Position numbers and translations under genes: made by a program. From contig JAVXUO010001522.1 of the NCBI GenBank assembly GCA_033065855.1, positions 52,338 to 116,337 of the forward strand: a DNA stretch of 64,000 nt. The letters run 5' to 3'. How positions within the stretch are numbered: the first letter of the stretch is position 1; each line of letters begins with the position of its first letter. The notes under the pieces are model-generated. The model did no database searches. It worked only from the letters and a program-made list of their open reading frames with translations, and was not told the origin of the DNA. Origin of the DNA: Escallonia rubra. Taxonomy: Eukaryota > Streptophyta > Magnoliopsida > Escalloniales > Escalloniaceae. Below are positions 21,143-32,210 of the stretch, piece by piece.

Positions 21143-23394
21143 TTACGAATCATCTTCATCACTTTCCTCGTCGCCCTCTTCTTCGTGGGACTCGTCGTCC
21201 TCTTCATCTTCTAATTCATCCTCTTCATCAGTAGACTCGGTCACATTATCTCCAACACTTTCAACATCTTTCGCGTCATCATCTACGACTTCTTCTCCCA
21301 CAAGAAGTGTTGTTGGAAGAGGAAGATCGTCCTCCTCGTTGTTGACCTCAACAGGGAACAAGACACGTGGTTGGTCGGCTTGAAAGGAGTCTAGCTCACT
21401 GTCATATGTCACGGGCAATTTCTTGGAATGAATCTCTCCATGAATACGTGGTAGTCGTGACTCTTCATCCCTTGGAACTTGCATTCCGATACATTGCAAC
21501 AACGAGATATGTTGGATGCAAACCCATCCGGAAGCTTCAAATTCTTAACCCACTGACAGACCTTCTCCACTTGTTTCTTGTCTAGACAGTAAGGTTCTTT
21601 CGGAAGTATGGTCCTCCCACTGACTGTCCGAGGATGAAATTCACGGCGTACACCCAACTGTTGTAGATCCCTTCTCGCTTTAAGGTGATCTTTCGATTTG
21701 CCCTTGACATTCATCACTGTGTTGAACACATTATCAAAAACGTTCTTCTCAATATGCATCACATCCATGTTGTTTCGGATAACGAGCGTCCTCCAGTAGG
21801 CTAACTCCCAGAAGATACAAAATTTTCTCCAGTTGTGCTCTTTCTCGAACCCTGCAATCTTCTGATCCGGCACACCCTTACCGTGTGGTATGTCAGTATC
21901 AAGTGCCTCCAGGTGTGAGAGTACTTCTTCACCAGATGGGTAGTCCAGTATGACAACCTCATGCTCGATTGTCCCGTCAAATTTATCCTTATGCCTACGA
22001 AACTGATGGCCCAGTGGCAAAAGCTTACGGTGACATCCGAACCACGAGGCCTTTCCACCGTGCTTTAACGTATGACCGGGGTTCACGCCCATACAAGCAG
22101 GGCATGCTAGCTTCCCATGTGTGCTCCAGCCACACGTCATTCCCAATGCGGGGAAATCATGTATAGTCCACATCAAAGCAGCCCTCATCTAAAAATTTTG
22201 TTTAAGGGATGCATCATATGTTTCAACTCCATGATTCCATAATTGTTTTAACTCATCAATCAACGGCCTTAAATACACATCTATGTCCTTACCGGGACTC
22301 TTCGGCCCCGGAATAAGCAACGACAAGAACATATACGGCTTCTTCATGCACATGCCTGGTGGAAGGTTGTAAGGGACAATAATAACAGGCCAACAGGAGT
22401 AAGGCCTGGTAGACTGACCGAAAGGGTTGAACCCATCAGTTGCCAGACCAAGTCTAACATTCCGAACTTCCTGAGCAAAGACTGGATGCCTGCGGTCAAA
22501 CTCCTTCCACGCCTCTCCATCAACTGGGTGTGTCAGCACATCGGCATCGTTGCTGCGAGTCTCACGGTGAGCCCTCATATGTTTAGCCGTACTGGAGGAG
22601 TAATACATTCTCTGAAGTCGTGGTGTGACCGGGAAATATCGCAATATCTTCCATGCAATGTTTTTCTTCTTCCCTTTGTCCGGTTTGTACCTCGAATGAT
22701 CACATACTGGACATAATGACAAATCCTTATTCTCTTTCCAGAATAATACACAATCGTTATTGCACGCATCTATCCGGTCATAGCTCAACCCAAGTTTCCT
22801 CATTATCTTCTTCGCGTCATAGTACGACGGCGGTAGCTTTTCACTTTTGGGCAATATTTCTTTGATGAAGGTAACAAACTCGTTAAAACCTTTCTCACTC
22901 AGCCCGTGGTCTGATTTCAACTGTAATAACCTACTAACCGCAGACAGCCGTGTGTATTTCGGAGCTCCATCCCACAGCGGCTCTTCCGCAGCTCTCAACA
23001 ACTCATAAAACTGATGAGCCCCCTCGTTCGGCGATTGTGGACTGTCGTTACCCCAGTCAACATTAGCATGCCCAGCATCCATAATCATATCTCGGAAATC
23101 ATATCGTGCCTCCTCCCTAACTTCAGTTTGACTAGCCAGGTTGGACGACAATACTATCGTTTCCCCGTGCTGCGTCCACCTTGTGTATCCACCCATAAAA
23201 CCGTACCGACGAAGATGCCATTTTACTTCAATTCTTTTTCTCCAGTGCAACAACTCACATCTACCGCACAGACACCTTATCTTATCAAGGTCAACATGTA
23301 CAGGATGCGCATAAGCGAAGTTGAGAAATTCGTCAACGCGACACTCAAAATCTTCAGCATTCTTCATTTTCATCCAACTTCGATCGACTGACAT
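21143..23394 (-). pseudogene. TNP2-like CACTA transposase, interrupted
   Basis: The N-terminal ORF (23394-22189, 401 codons) starts MSVDRSWMKMKNAEDF, the transposase-associated domain, with C-x-C-x2-C and YGFMGGYTRW, followed by the Transposase_21 region (IDACNNDCVLFWKE, HPVDGEAWKEFD, GLATDGFNPFG). An in-frame TAG at 22189-22191 separates it from the second ORF (22188-21409), which continues the same domain (WTIHDFPALGM, STHGKLACPACMG, NVMDVMHIEKNVFDN-like). After FMERFIPR the frame changes into a Glu/Asp-rich tail ending at 21143. The region normally following in TNP2 proteins is missing. The gene therefore has one nonsense mutation plus an internal deletion with frameshift. Confidence 0.85.
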
Positions 23395-23399
23395 GATGA

Positions 23400-24124
23400 C
23401 TGAATTATCGTATTGTATACCACCTTCAATAATGACCAGTGATTAGGCATTGCCGATGTAAATATCAATGCATGAATGTTACAACATGTCTACATATTTC
23501 CCCTCCACTCTTGAACAGGTAGTGGTCCTATCCCATTCAGAAAAGCACATGTTTATAAAATAGTGAATAACTCATGCTTAGTCCGATGTCTGTGGAAAAT
23601 TCGGCAGCACCTCCCCGCATTTCTCCAAGTACACCACATCGATTAGGTGTTCTAACATTCATCTAACCTTGCTCAGGAAGGTTTGACGGATGTTAGAACA
23701 CCAGATCTGTATGCACCCGGAGAAACACACGAGAACGTGTACCAAATATCCACGACATAGAACATAAAGCATGAGTCAAAATACTGTTTTATAAACAATT
23801 AGCTTTTCCAAACTGTCCAAACTGGACATCCAAAGGCTCATTACAAGGCATTACTTTGTAATGAGTACCTTTGAACGGGAACTAAGGGTTTCTATGCATG
23901 CATGTGTTCAGAAATTGATAAGATATGCAAGAATCTTTCCGAAATATCAAAACTACAGAATGATCGTTGCATATGTTACCAATTCCACATTAAATAGAAC
24001 TCGTTGGCAACGAGTTGAACCATCTCGTTGCCAATGGACTTTTCAAAACAACAATTAATATAAAGAAGGCAGAGTTTGTAAACAACGAGTAATTGAACCA
24101 TCTCTGGGCAACATGGAGTAATTA
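23400..24124. other. CACTA interior upstream of TNP2, non-coding
   Basis: This would be the promoter and leader side of TNP2 (minus strand). An imperfect inverted pair around AGGTGTTCTAACATTCATC and GATGTTAGAACACC (about 23645-23703) is visible. No coding sequence is recognised. Confidence 0.5.
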
Positions 24125-25270
24125 TAGGATGTATAAGGGCTAATTAGGGCTAACTGGGTTATTAGGGTTAATTATGATTATTAATTATAGCTGATTAGGG
24201 TTGATTAGGACTAATTAGGGTTATTTAGTCCTAATTAGGGTTTAATTATGCCGAGTAGTGATGATTAGTCCTAATTAGGGCTAATTGGGCTTAATTAGGT
24301 TATGTTAGGGCTAATTAATGTTAATGAGGGATAGTTTCGGATAATTATAGCTGACTAGGGTTGATTAGGACTAATTAGAGTTATGTAGTCCTAATTAGGG
24401 TTTAATTGTGCCGAGTAGTGCTGATTAGTCCTAATTAGGGCTAATTAGGCTTAATTGGGTTATGTTAGGGCTAATTAATGTTAATGAGGGCTAGTTTCGG
24501 ATAATTATAGCTAATTAGGGTTGATTATGACTAATTAGGGTTTAATTGTGCCGAGTAGTGATGATTAGTCCTAATTATGGCTAATTGGGCGTAATTGGGT
24601 TATGTTAGGGCTAATTAATGTTAATGAGGGATAGTTTCGGATAATTATAGCTGACTAGGGTTGATTAGGACTAATTAGAGTTATTTAGTCCTAATTAGGG
24701 TTTAATTGTGTCGAGTAGTGCTGATTAGTCCTAATTAGGGCTAATTAGGCTTAATTGGGTTATGTTAGGGCTAATTAATGTTAATGAGGGCTAGTTTCAG
24801 ATAATTATAGCTAATTAGGGTTGATTATGACTAATTAGGGTTTAATTGTGCCGAGTAGTGATGATTAGTCCTAATTAGGGCTAATTAGGCTTAATTGGGT
24901 TATGTTAGAGCTAATTAATGTTAATGAGGGCTAGTTTCGAATAATTATAGCTAATTAGGGTTGATTAGGACTAATTAGGGTTATTTAGTCCTAATTAGGG
25001 TTTTGATGGTGCCGAGTAGTGTTGATTAGTCCTAACTAGCGCTAATTAGGCGTAATTGGGTTATGTTAGTGCAAATTATGACTAATTAGGCTAACTACAA
25101 TCAATATGCGCATAATTGGGTTCATTTGGGCTAATTTGGGGTAATTACAGCTAATTTGAATTTCATCAGGTTCTTAGGATTAATTAAAACTAATTAGGCT
25201 CGTTATAGCTAATTAGGGTTAATTGATTTACTAAAATATAGTTAATCATGACTAATTAGGGCTAATTATA
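24125..25270. repeat. CTAATTAGGG-type higher-order minisatellite
   Basis: Short units built on CTAATTAGGGTTAATTAGG are organised at a higher level. The landmark ATAATTATAGCT occurs at 24341, 24501, 24641, 24801 and 24941, so units of 160 and 140 bp alternate, giving a 300-bp period. The array lies wholly inside the CACTA element. Confidence 0.9.
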
Positions 25271-25935
25271 GCCAGCGCTGGAGCCACGATTAGATTCCAG
25301 GGGGTGCATGCTAAAAATGTCGCATTAACCTAACTAACCTATATTTAATGCACATTCAACAACCTCAATTCCGACACCTCATATAGGGTGTCGTTATGTT
25401 GTCCGATACGTGTCTGACACATCAGGACACGTGTTCGACACATACCGACGCGTGTCCGACGCCTCTGGACACGTGTCCGACGCCCACCGACACGCACCTC
25501 CAGACACATCGGCATACGTTAATTTGTTTTTTAAATGTCGGACACCGTCGATCAGACGTGGTGTCCATGTCTGCGCTAACTAACAGGTATCTCAATCCAA
25601 TTGGGTCCCATCCTCCGTCAACAATCTCAATTCTCAAATGCTCAATGCAATAAAAATTAACAAAAATCACACATTCAATCCAATTGGGTCCCATCCTCCG
25701 TCAATAATCTCAATATCTCAAATGCTCAATGCACAATTAACAATATAAAATCATCAATTAACAACCTAAAATCATCAATTAATAATCGCAATTACTTCAA
25801 ATGCACAGCTAATAACCTAAAATCATCGATCAATAATCACAATTCTAAAACGCACAATTAACAACCTAAAATTATCAAACAAATGATCAATGTTCAAATG
25901 GGAAAAAATGTTCAAAATTCACATATCCGATGCGC
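25271..25935. other. CACTA interior with ACACGTGTCCGAC-type repeats
   Basis: From 25390 to 25560 there are several imperfect copies of GACACGTGTCCGACGCC, followed by a duplicated CAATTGGGTCCCATCCTCCGTCAA (25600-25623 and 25681-25704) and AAAATCATCAATTAA repeats. No gene is recognised. Confidence 0.6.
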
Positions 25936-26918
25936 TTGAATTATTTCAATTTAGGGTTCGATTGTATTAGGGCATTAAATTTAGGGTTCAATTAGTTTCA
26001 TTTAGGGTTCGGTTCGATTAGGGCATTCAATTTAGGGTTCAATTACTTCAATATAGGGTTCAATTAGGGGGTTCTATTGATTCAATTTAGGGTTCAGTTG
26101 ATTTGAGGCATTAAATTTAGGGTTCAATTAGTTCAATTTAGGGTTCAGTTGGATTAGGGCATTCAATTTAGGGTTCAATTAGGGTTCGGTTAGATTGGGG
26201 CAATCAATTTAGGATTTAATTAGGGGTTCAATTAGTTTAATTTAGGGTTCGATTCAATTAGGGCATTCAATTACTTCAATTTAGGGTTCAATTACTTCAA
26301 TTTAGGGTTCAATTAGGGGGTTCTATTGATTCAATTTAGGGTTCGGTTGATTTGAGGCATTCAATTTAGGGTTCAATTAGGGTTCGGTTAGATTGGGGCA
26401 ATCAATTTAGGGTTTAATTAGGGGTTCAATTAGTTTAATTTAGGGTTCGATTCAATTAGGGCATTCAATTTAGGGTTCAATTACTTCAATTTAGGGTTCA
26501 ATTAGGGGGTTCTATTGATTCAATTTAGGGTTCGGTTGATTTGAGGCATTCAATTTAGGGTTCAATTAGGGTTCGGTTAGATTGGGGCAATCAATTTAGG
26601 GTTTAATTAGGGGTTCAATTAGTTTAATTTAGGGTTCGATTCAATTAGGGCATTCAATTTATGATTCAATTACTTCAATTTAGGGTTCAATTAGGGGGCT
26701 CTATTGATTCAATTTAGGGTTCGGTTGATTTGAGGCATTCAATTTAGGGTTCAATTAGTTCAATTTAGGGTTCGGTTGGATTAGGGCATTCAATTTAGGG
26801 TTCAATTAGGGTGGGTTCGGTTAGATTGGGGCAATCAATTTAGGGTTTAATTAGGGGTTCAATTAGTTTAATTTAGGGTTCGATTCAATTGGGGTTTAGG
26901 GTTTAGGGTTTAGGTCAT
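25936..26918. repeat. CAATTTAGGGTTCAATTAG minisatellite with telomere-like motifs
   Basis: Dense copies of ATTCAATTTAGGGTTCAATT and variants. A landmark TCTATTGATTCAATTTAGGG recurs at about 26072, 26321, 26510 and 26699, giving a higher-order period of 189 bp for the later copies. The array ends in three perfect GGTTTAG units (26893-26914), the plant telomere sequence in register. Confidence 0.9.
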
Positions 26919-26984
26919 CTTAATTTTAATGTCCCTTGCCCAGTTTCGTCCCGTCCCATCCCATCTAGATCCAACGCCACTTAA

Positions 26985-27160
26985 CCCGATCTTGTCTATG
27001 GCTTCCTGCCACCAAAGTAGTCGCATAAGGCCTATTTTCGGATCAGAAGCAACATCCATTGCTCTCGCCGTTTCAATATTGAAAGCGCGGAGAGCAAATC
27101 CAGCCCTCCTCATGTTTGTAGGAAGTTCAAGAATAAGGACTATACAAGGGTTGATGAAGC
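26985..27160 (-). pseudogene. Captured fragment of a squalene/phytoene-synthase-like (NDUFAF6-type) gene
   Basis: The minus strand reads LELPTNMRRAGFALRAFN, then IETARAMDVASDPKIGLMR and LLWWQEAIDK. This is the N-terminal part of the plant homologue of the complex I assembly factor NDUFAF6 (squalene/phytoene synthase family), as recalled from the Arabidopsis protein. The match stops abruptly at DKI, where telomere-like repeat DNA begins. Upstream on the same strand, a GA-rich leader-like stretch ends in CGTGAG followed by GTAAAG (near 27445), a plausible 5' exon donor. The CACTA element thus seems to carry the 5' end of a host gene, in the same orientation as TNP2. Confidence 0.65.
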
Positions 27161-27689
27161 ATTTTGAAAGAATCTGAAGTTGGGTAACCAGGAGGACAAC
27201 TAGAACATGCTACAAAGAAACTAGATATTTGGACATCATAAAAGAAGTAGCATCAAAGTGTAGGCGGTAACAAAGTTCAAACCAATCATCAATACAAAAC
27301 CATGAAAAATAGAAACAAAATACTTCACACCCTCACACTGAAAAAATTGGTCCAACCGTCCCAAGTCACCAGCCACAACCCACAAACAGAGAGGAAGACA
27401 TAAGGTATAGCGTAGAGCAAATAGAGAGGAAGACAAGAACTTTACCTCACGAGAAATACTGCCGGAGGTGAGAAACCGTCGTCTCCGGTGGTCCCGGTGG
27501 TCGACGCTGCTCTCTCTCTCTCTCTCTCTCTCAGTCTCTTTCCTCTTCACAGATCTGCCGGAGGTGAGGGCCCGTGGTCGCCGGAGTTGCAGGTGGTCGC
27601 CGTTGTCGAGGGAGGTCACCGCCGGGGTCGAGGGAAAATGGGTTTTGGGATTTTCGAAGAGAGAAGCAGTGACAGTCAAACAAGATCTG
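27161..27689 (-). other. Leader-like DNA of the captured gene fragment
   Basis: A (GA)n/(CT)n run near 27508-27535 and GC-rich flanking DNA contrast with the AT-rich neighbourhood. The 147-codon minus-strand frame across it (27236-27679) is probably leader plus intron and not a protein. Confidence 0.4.
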
Positions 27690-28010
27690 AGAGTTAAATA
27701 GACTTTTAGCGACGGATTTATTCCGTCGCTAAAAGTCCGTCGGTGAAGACCTATTCTATTTGTACCGACAGAGTTTTTTGCGACAGAATAAATCCGTCGC
27801 TTAAATAATATTTCACAGCGGAGTTTTACCGACGGAGGTTTCCGACGGTAAAACGCCTTTTCACCGACGGAGTTTTTTGCGACGGAATAAATCCGTCGCT
27901 TAAATAATATTTTACGACGGAGTTTTACTGACGGAGGTTTCCGTCGGTAAAACTCATTTTAGCGACGGAATCTATTCCGTCGCTAAAACTCCGTCGCAAA
28001 AGACGTCTTT
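27690..28010. repeat. CACTA subterminal repeats, right end
   Basis: Repeated GCGACGGA / TCCGTCGC motifs in both orientations, plus two near-identical segments of about 85 bp (containing GACAGAATAAATCCGTCGCTT or a close variant and AATAATATTT). They mirror the left-end array. Confidence 0.85.
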
Positions 28011-28020
28011 TCTTGTAGTG

Positions 28021-29831
28021 AAATATGATATTCCTAACTAGATAATAATTACCATTAGAAAGATATTGTATGATCCGGTACCGATGGAACCGACCATTTA
28101 GAACTATTAAATACATATTGTTAAATAATCTCCGGCCTCACTTAGCGCATTCTTCTATCTCATCAATTCTCATATCCAACTATTCTAGATAGTCAGAACC
28201 AATGATGGAATCATGCAATAGCCAATGATCAGAGATATTGTCGCTATTTTCTTATAATTTCTGCTATTTTGTTAAGAGTGAACCTCTTAACAAAATTCAA
28301 ATTGTGTAAACCTCCCTTAAGTTCTTAATTTGGATGACTCAAAAGCCTGCATCATTAGATGCAACCCGTTTACCATTTTCGTATTCAATTTTTGTTAGGA
28401 TGATAAAAAAAATTTCTTTTAGCGTGTATGTTTATCATTTTCTATTTTCGTTTTAATAAAGTCTAATCCAAACATTACAAAATTTTGATAGTACCTTTTT
28501 CGAAAATGATGAAAATATACAACTATATTTCTTAACTGAATACGAAAATGATGAAAATAGAAAACAAAGATGGTAAGCAAACAGGCTACTTGTCCTATTT
28601 ATCATAAGTTATTTTGTTAAGAGTGTATCACATGCATCAACCGGTTATTTTGTTAAGTAGACTTACGGTACTCGGTTGTTGAAACATAACAGGTCCTACC
28701 CGAATTCGTTGTTTCATAGACTTACAGTATTTCTATCCCTAACTAGTTATTTTGTTACAACAATTTCATTTGTAACTTGGTCAATAATACTAATATTATT
28801 GCTTCAAGATTCATTGCTTGACTTGGTCATCTCCTAACCAGATTCACTGTTTCACAGGCTTCAGCATCTCTGTCCCTAACTATCTTAAGTTCAGTCCCAC
28901 TGCCTGGTGAATGGTTTAAGTCTCCTTTTCAGTCAGTTAAATGTACAGTAAGTTGGTTGAATTTGATGATTACAAAAGGGGCGGGAAAGTGGGAATTAGG
29001 TTAGCTTGACATTTCCCGCTCTTTTTCTGGCGGGGGTTGGAGGGAGGGAAGAGGGTACCAGGTTTCTGTCATTTTGGTTCCCAAGAATCATTTTTACCAA
29101 GAAGGACTCCCCCAGGTCTAACTTCTAAGCAAGCAATAGCATCAACACAAACAACTGTCGGACTATTACTAACATACTATTATATGTTCTTGTTTTGGGT
29201 TCCCTTTCTAACTTAGGCACGACATATGTTTCAATACTGTAGTTAATCATTGCATGTGTTGGTATCATCCATGGTTATTGTTGGGATTAAGCATTGGGAA
29301 ATTAAATACAGTATATGTGACATGTTCTAAGCCTTGTTTGAAGCCACAATTCTAGCCTTTCTTTCCTCTTTTCCTTAGAAGGTGGGAAACTCTTCTCTTG
29401 GTCAACCAAAAAAATAAATAAATTTTTGCGCAACTAATAAGATACCTATAGTCAAAAAGTGTAGATAACATTTTTTTTATTATTTAAAATGAACATTTCC
29501 TTCATTCATATGCTCGCTGTAATACATTAGATTTCATGGCTTCTTTAGCCAGTTTATGTACTTTGCTGATAAACTGTCCCTCTATCTGTTTAACATTACT
29601 GAAACAGAAGTTGTAATCAATGATTTTAAGTTTTTAATATCAACGATGATGGAATGTAAACGGTTTCTTTGTTCATTAACCAAGGCTAACATTTTTCGCG
29701 ACTATGAGGCAGTATGTTTGAGTTTCAATTTGGGAATATCCTTGTATTTTAGCCCATAGGATAAGAGTGCGTCTCTCGCGAACAAACGTTGTCTCTTATC
29801 CAAGTTATAAGAATCTCCATCAAACTCTGTG
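28021..29831. other. Non-coding stretch, nothing firm recognised
   Basis: AT-rich DNA. An imperfect repeat with CTAACTAGTTATTTTGTTA and TTTCACAGGCTTCAGCATC-like segments recurs between 28600 and 28900. A GC-richer spot at 28975-29050 (GGCGGGAAAGTGGG, TTTCCCGC) has no adjacent gene. Confidence 0.4.
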
Positions 29832-29971
29832 TATAGTGACAATTAACAGTCACTAAATATTTCTAGTGACTTTTCTTCTAACACTATTATCGACAATAAC
29901 TAGCAGTACTTTTTTAACGTCACTAAATAAAAGTTACTAAAAATATTTAGAGACAATTGATTGTCGCTATA
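29832..29971. mobile_element. Small MITE of about 140 bp
   Basis: The left end TATAGTGACAATTAACAGTC and the inverted right end TATAGCGACAATCAATTGTC continue into CTAAATATTT on both sides, giving imperfect inverted repeats of about 35 bp. The flanking TA could be the target duplication. Non-coding. Confidence 0.6.
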
Positions 29972-30280
29972 TAGGAGGCAAAACGAAAATTCCTCTGAAG
30001 ATTCCATGTATTTGTAATTTTATTCCTAGACTAGACTCTGGTCAACTTCTTTGAAAACTATGCCAATTCCTGCCCTTTTTGCCGATTCTTCCCATGTTGC
30101 ATCTGTCATATTGATAACTTGATGCAGAACAAAGATTTTACAGCTTTTTAAGGATGGTGCATGCATATTCTCAAAAAATAAAAATAAGGATGGTGCATGC
30201 ATATGACAGACTTTCTTAGCGAATGTGCCCTATCCAAGCAAACGGGCCGCCAAGTGCAAGAAGTTTCAACTATCTTGTCT
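29972..30280. other. Non-coding spacer
   Basis: AT-rich DNA. A short direct repeat AAGGATGGTGCATGCATAT occurs twice (about 30151 and 30186). Confidence 0.5.
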
Positions 30281-31417
30281 TGAAGACTAATTAGTGTACA
30301 TTAACTTTTTATGGTTTCAAGCCAGTAATTGGAATCGTGTTCCATTTTTTTGTGGTTAATTGTTACAAAAAAAAGGGGAACTCGCTATCTTAAAATGTAT
30401 TTATAAAAATTTGTTACATCGTTTGGCAACAATTTTGACGAATACAAATTTGAGAGGAACGAAGCATCTCAGATACAATACTGAACTTTTCAAATTCTTA
30501 ACAAATGTAAATTTTAAATGGTCCTTCAAGTATAAAATATATTTTTGTTGATCCTTTAAGTTCACTTCTGTTAACGTCTACTCATAACGCTAAAATAAGG
30601 GTCTAATTGTCTTCTTTATTAATTGCCATAAAAACTTTTTTGTGACATATCAATACATATGTCTTCCCCATTTACGATTTACCCATCAAGTTACTATGGT
30701 CTGTTTTAGCTAACATTCGAGTAATACAGTCCAATGTTTCACAATTATCATTGTTAGAACCATCCTTTTTACCGCAATATGCCAGTTCCAGCATAATTCT
30801 CAAATTACGTTGACGGTAATGATTTTTAAATTGACTCAAGAATTTGAATGGATGAGTAAATAAAGACAAAAATATTTGAAATTGCTACCATCAAACAATT
30901 TTTCTCATGCAAAGGGTTAATTCATAAAATTTATTTCAATATATGACATGTTTTCGGATTAACCCCCTAATAAGCCCAAATAGCATTTTTTTTTTATCTC
31001 AACATGTGGCACGCTTAGCAAAAGTTTACATTCCTTTTAATTTATGAAAATCTATTAAAACAAAACCATGTCTCAATCAAGTGAGGATTTTTTCTTGGTG
31101 AAAAGGCCTTTATTAAATGTCTAGGATTTGCAAGAAAAACTTCCTCGATGTTTAGAGTTTGATACACCACCCGCCAATTAACCCCACCAACACCAAAAGA
31201 GACCATGACCACCCAAAGATCGCCATCAGAACAAGACCATCAACATGGAAATTTATGTCTTCTAAGAAACTATGAGAACCTCATTGAATAAACGCTCAAT
31301 TTTCATGCCCAAATCTAAATCCAAACTTCACAAGCAACTTAAATCTAGGGTTCCAATTGTCATGTCCTTAGACCATTCTCAATTCGTGTGTATGATTCTC
31401 TGCGCGCGCATGTGTGA

Positions 31418-31426
<9 letters not shown>

Positions 31427-31456
<30 letters not shown>
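31427..31456. repeat. (GA)n microsatellite
   Basis: A GA run of about 28 bp in copy one of the tandem duplication. Copy two has only about four units (34023-34034). Confidence 0.9.
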
Positions 31457-31459
<3 letters not shown>

Positions 31460-31872
31460 TGGTGTGCGCGCGCATGCGCAGTGGATTAGGTTGAAAGAAA
31501 TTCAATTTCCCCCTTTTTTTTGGTATTATGATTTCTTTTGTAGATTTATCTCCTAACATTTATGTTACATCTTTATACTTTGAAATTAAGTGACTGACCA
31601 AAATGTCTTCCACTTAACATAAAAATACACAACCCTTATCCCAAACTTTTGCCACACATTGAGGAAAGAAAATGCTATCTTGATTTATTAAAATATTAAT
31701 TTGCAAAAACTGCCATATATTGATGTAAGTTTTATTAATTAATTCTCATGTAATTAAATGCACTCTCAGTTATAAGTTATTAAATATCATTATCTTACCC
31801 GGTGACAATAATAATAATAACAATAATAATAAAAAAGTATCAGGGTATGACAATAGAGCAATAAACTTACAG

Positions 31873-32210
31873 AAGGATGAGGTGGCCCTCATGTGCCTAG
31901 AGCATTATATAAAGCAGAGAAGACATACATAAAGAAGGAAAAAGAGCAAGTCTTCTACATTACCCAAATTTTTGGCTGCATTGCTTAGGTTGAAGAGCTC
32001 TCACGGTGATGCATACAAAAACATACATTGTGGGCAGGCAAATGTTTGTCCAGTGCACATGTGATGCTGCCACTATATATAAATCAATGCATATATGCAT
32101 CAAATCTACACTGACTCCTTGCACCCCTACTCCCGAGCATCCTAGACAAAGATTGTCATGTTCCTTAAAGCAGAGAGCACGGAGTTTGTTCCTGCTAGAA
32201 GATTGATCTA
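31873..32210 (+). promoter_or_regulatory. Promoter-like block with TATA box (copy one)
   Basis: GAAGGATGAGGTGGCCCTCATGTG is followed by GCATTATATAAAGCAGAG (TATATAAA at about 31903-31913), then TTGGCTG, TTGAAGAGCTCTCAC and TGCACATGTGATGCTG. A second copy at 34441-34775 is nearly identical because of the tandem duplication, and a much older copy exists at 14452-15012. The order of blocks is kept while no reading frame is, which fits a promoter plus non-coding transcript. This remains unproven. Confidence 0.4.

Larger units (their letters stand above)
18643..28020 (-). mobile_element. CACTA (En/Spm) transposon, 9.4 kb
   Basis: The right end reads, inverted, CACTACAAGAAAAGACGTC (28002-28020), the classic CACTA terminus. 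The left end CATTACCAGAAAATAGG (18643) is a mutated version of it. The 3-bp target duplication AAA flanks both ends (18640-18642, 28021-28023). Arrays of CGACGGA-type subterminal repeats lie at both ends. Genes run on the minus strand: TNP2-like (21143-23394), then Ptta/En-Spm-like (19287-20949). Long minisatellites and a captured gene fragment lie between the promoter-side end and TNP2. Both genes are broken, so the element is probably immobile unless helped in trans. Confidence 0.9.

Noticed and set aside
21367..23391. Plus-strand frames opposite the CACTA TNP2 gene
   Set aside because: Shadows of the minus-strand transposase, which carries the recognisable domain motifs.
27236..27679. 147-codon minus-strand frame
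   Set aside because: It crosses a GA repeat and a probable exon-intron junction, with no protein motif. It is better read as leader plus intron of the captured gene.
31873..32210. Known microRNA precursor
   Set aside because: No stretch matches a conserved plant microRNA that I can recall, and a convincing long stem was not evident by eye.
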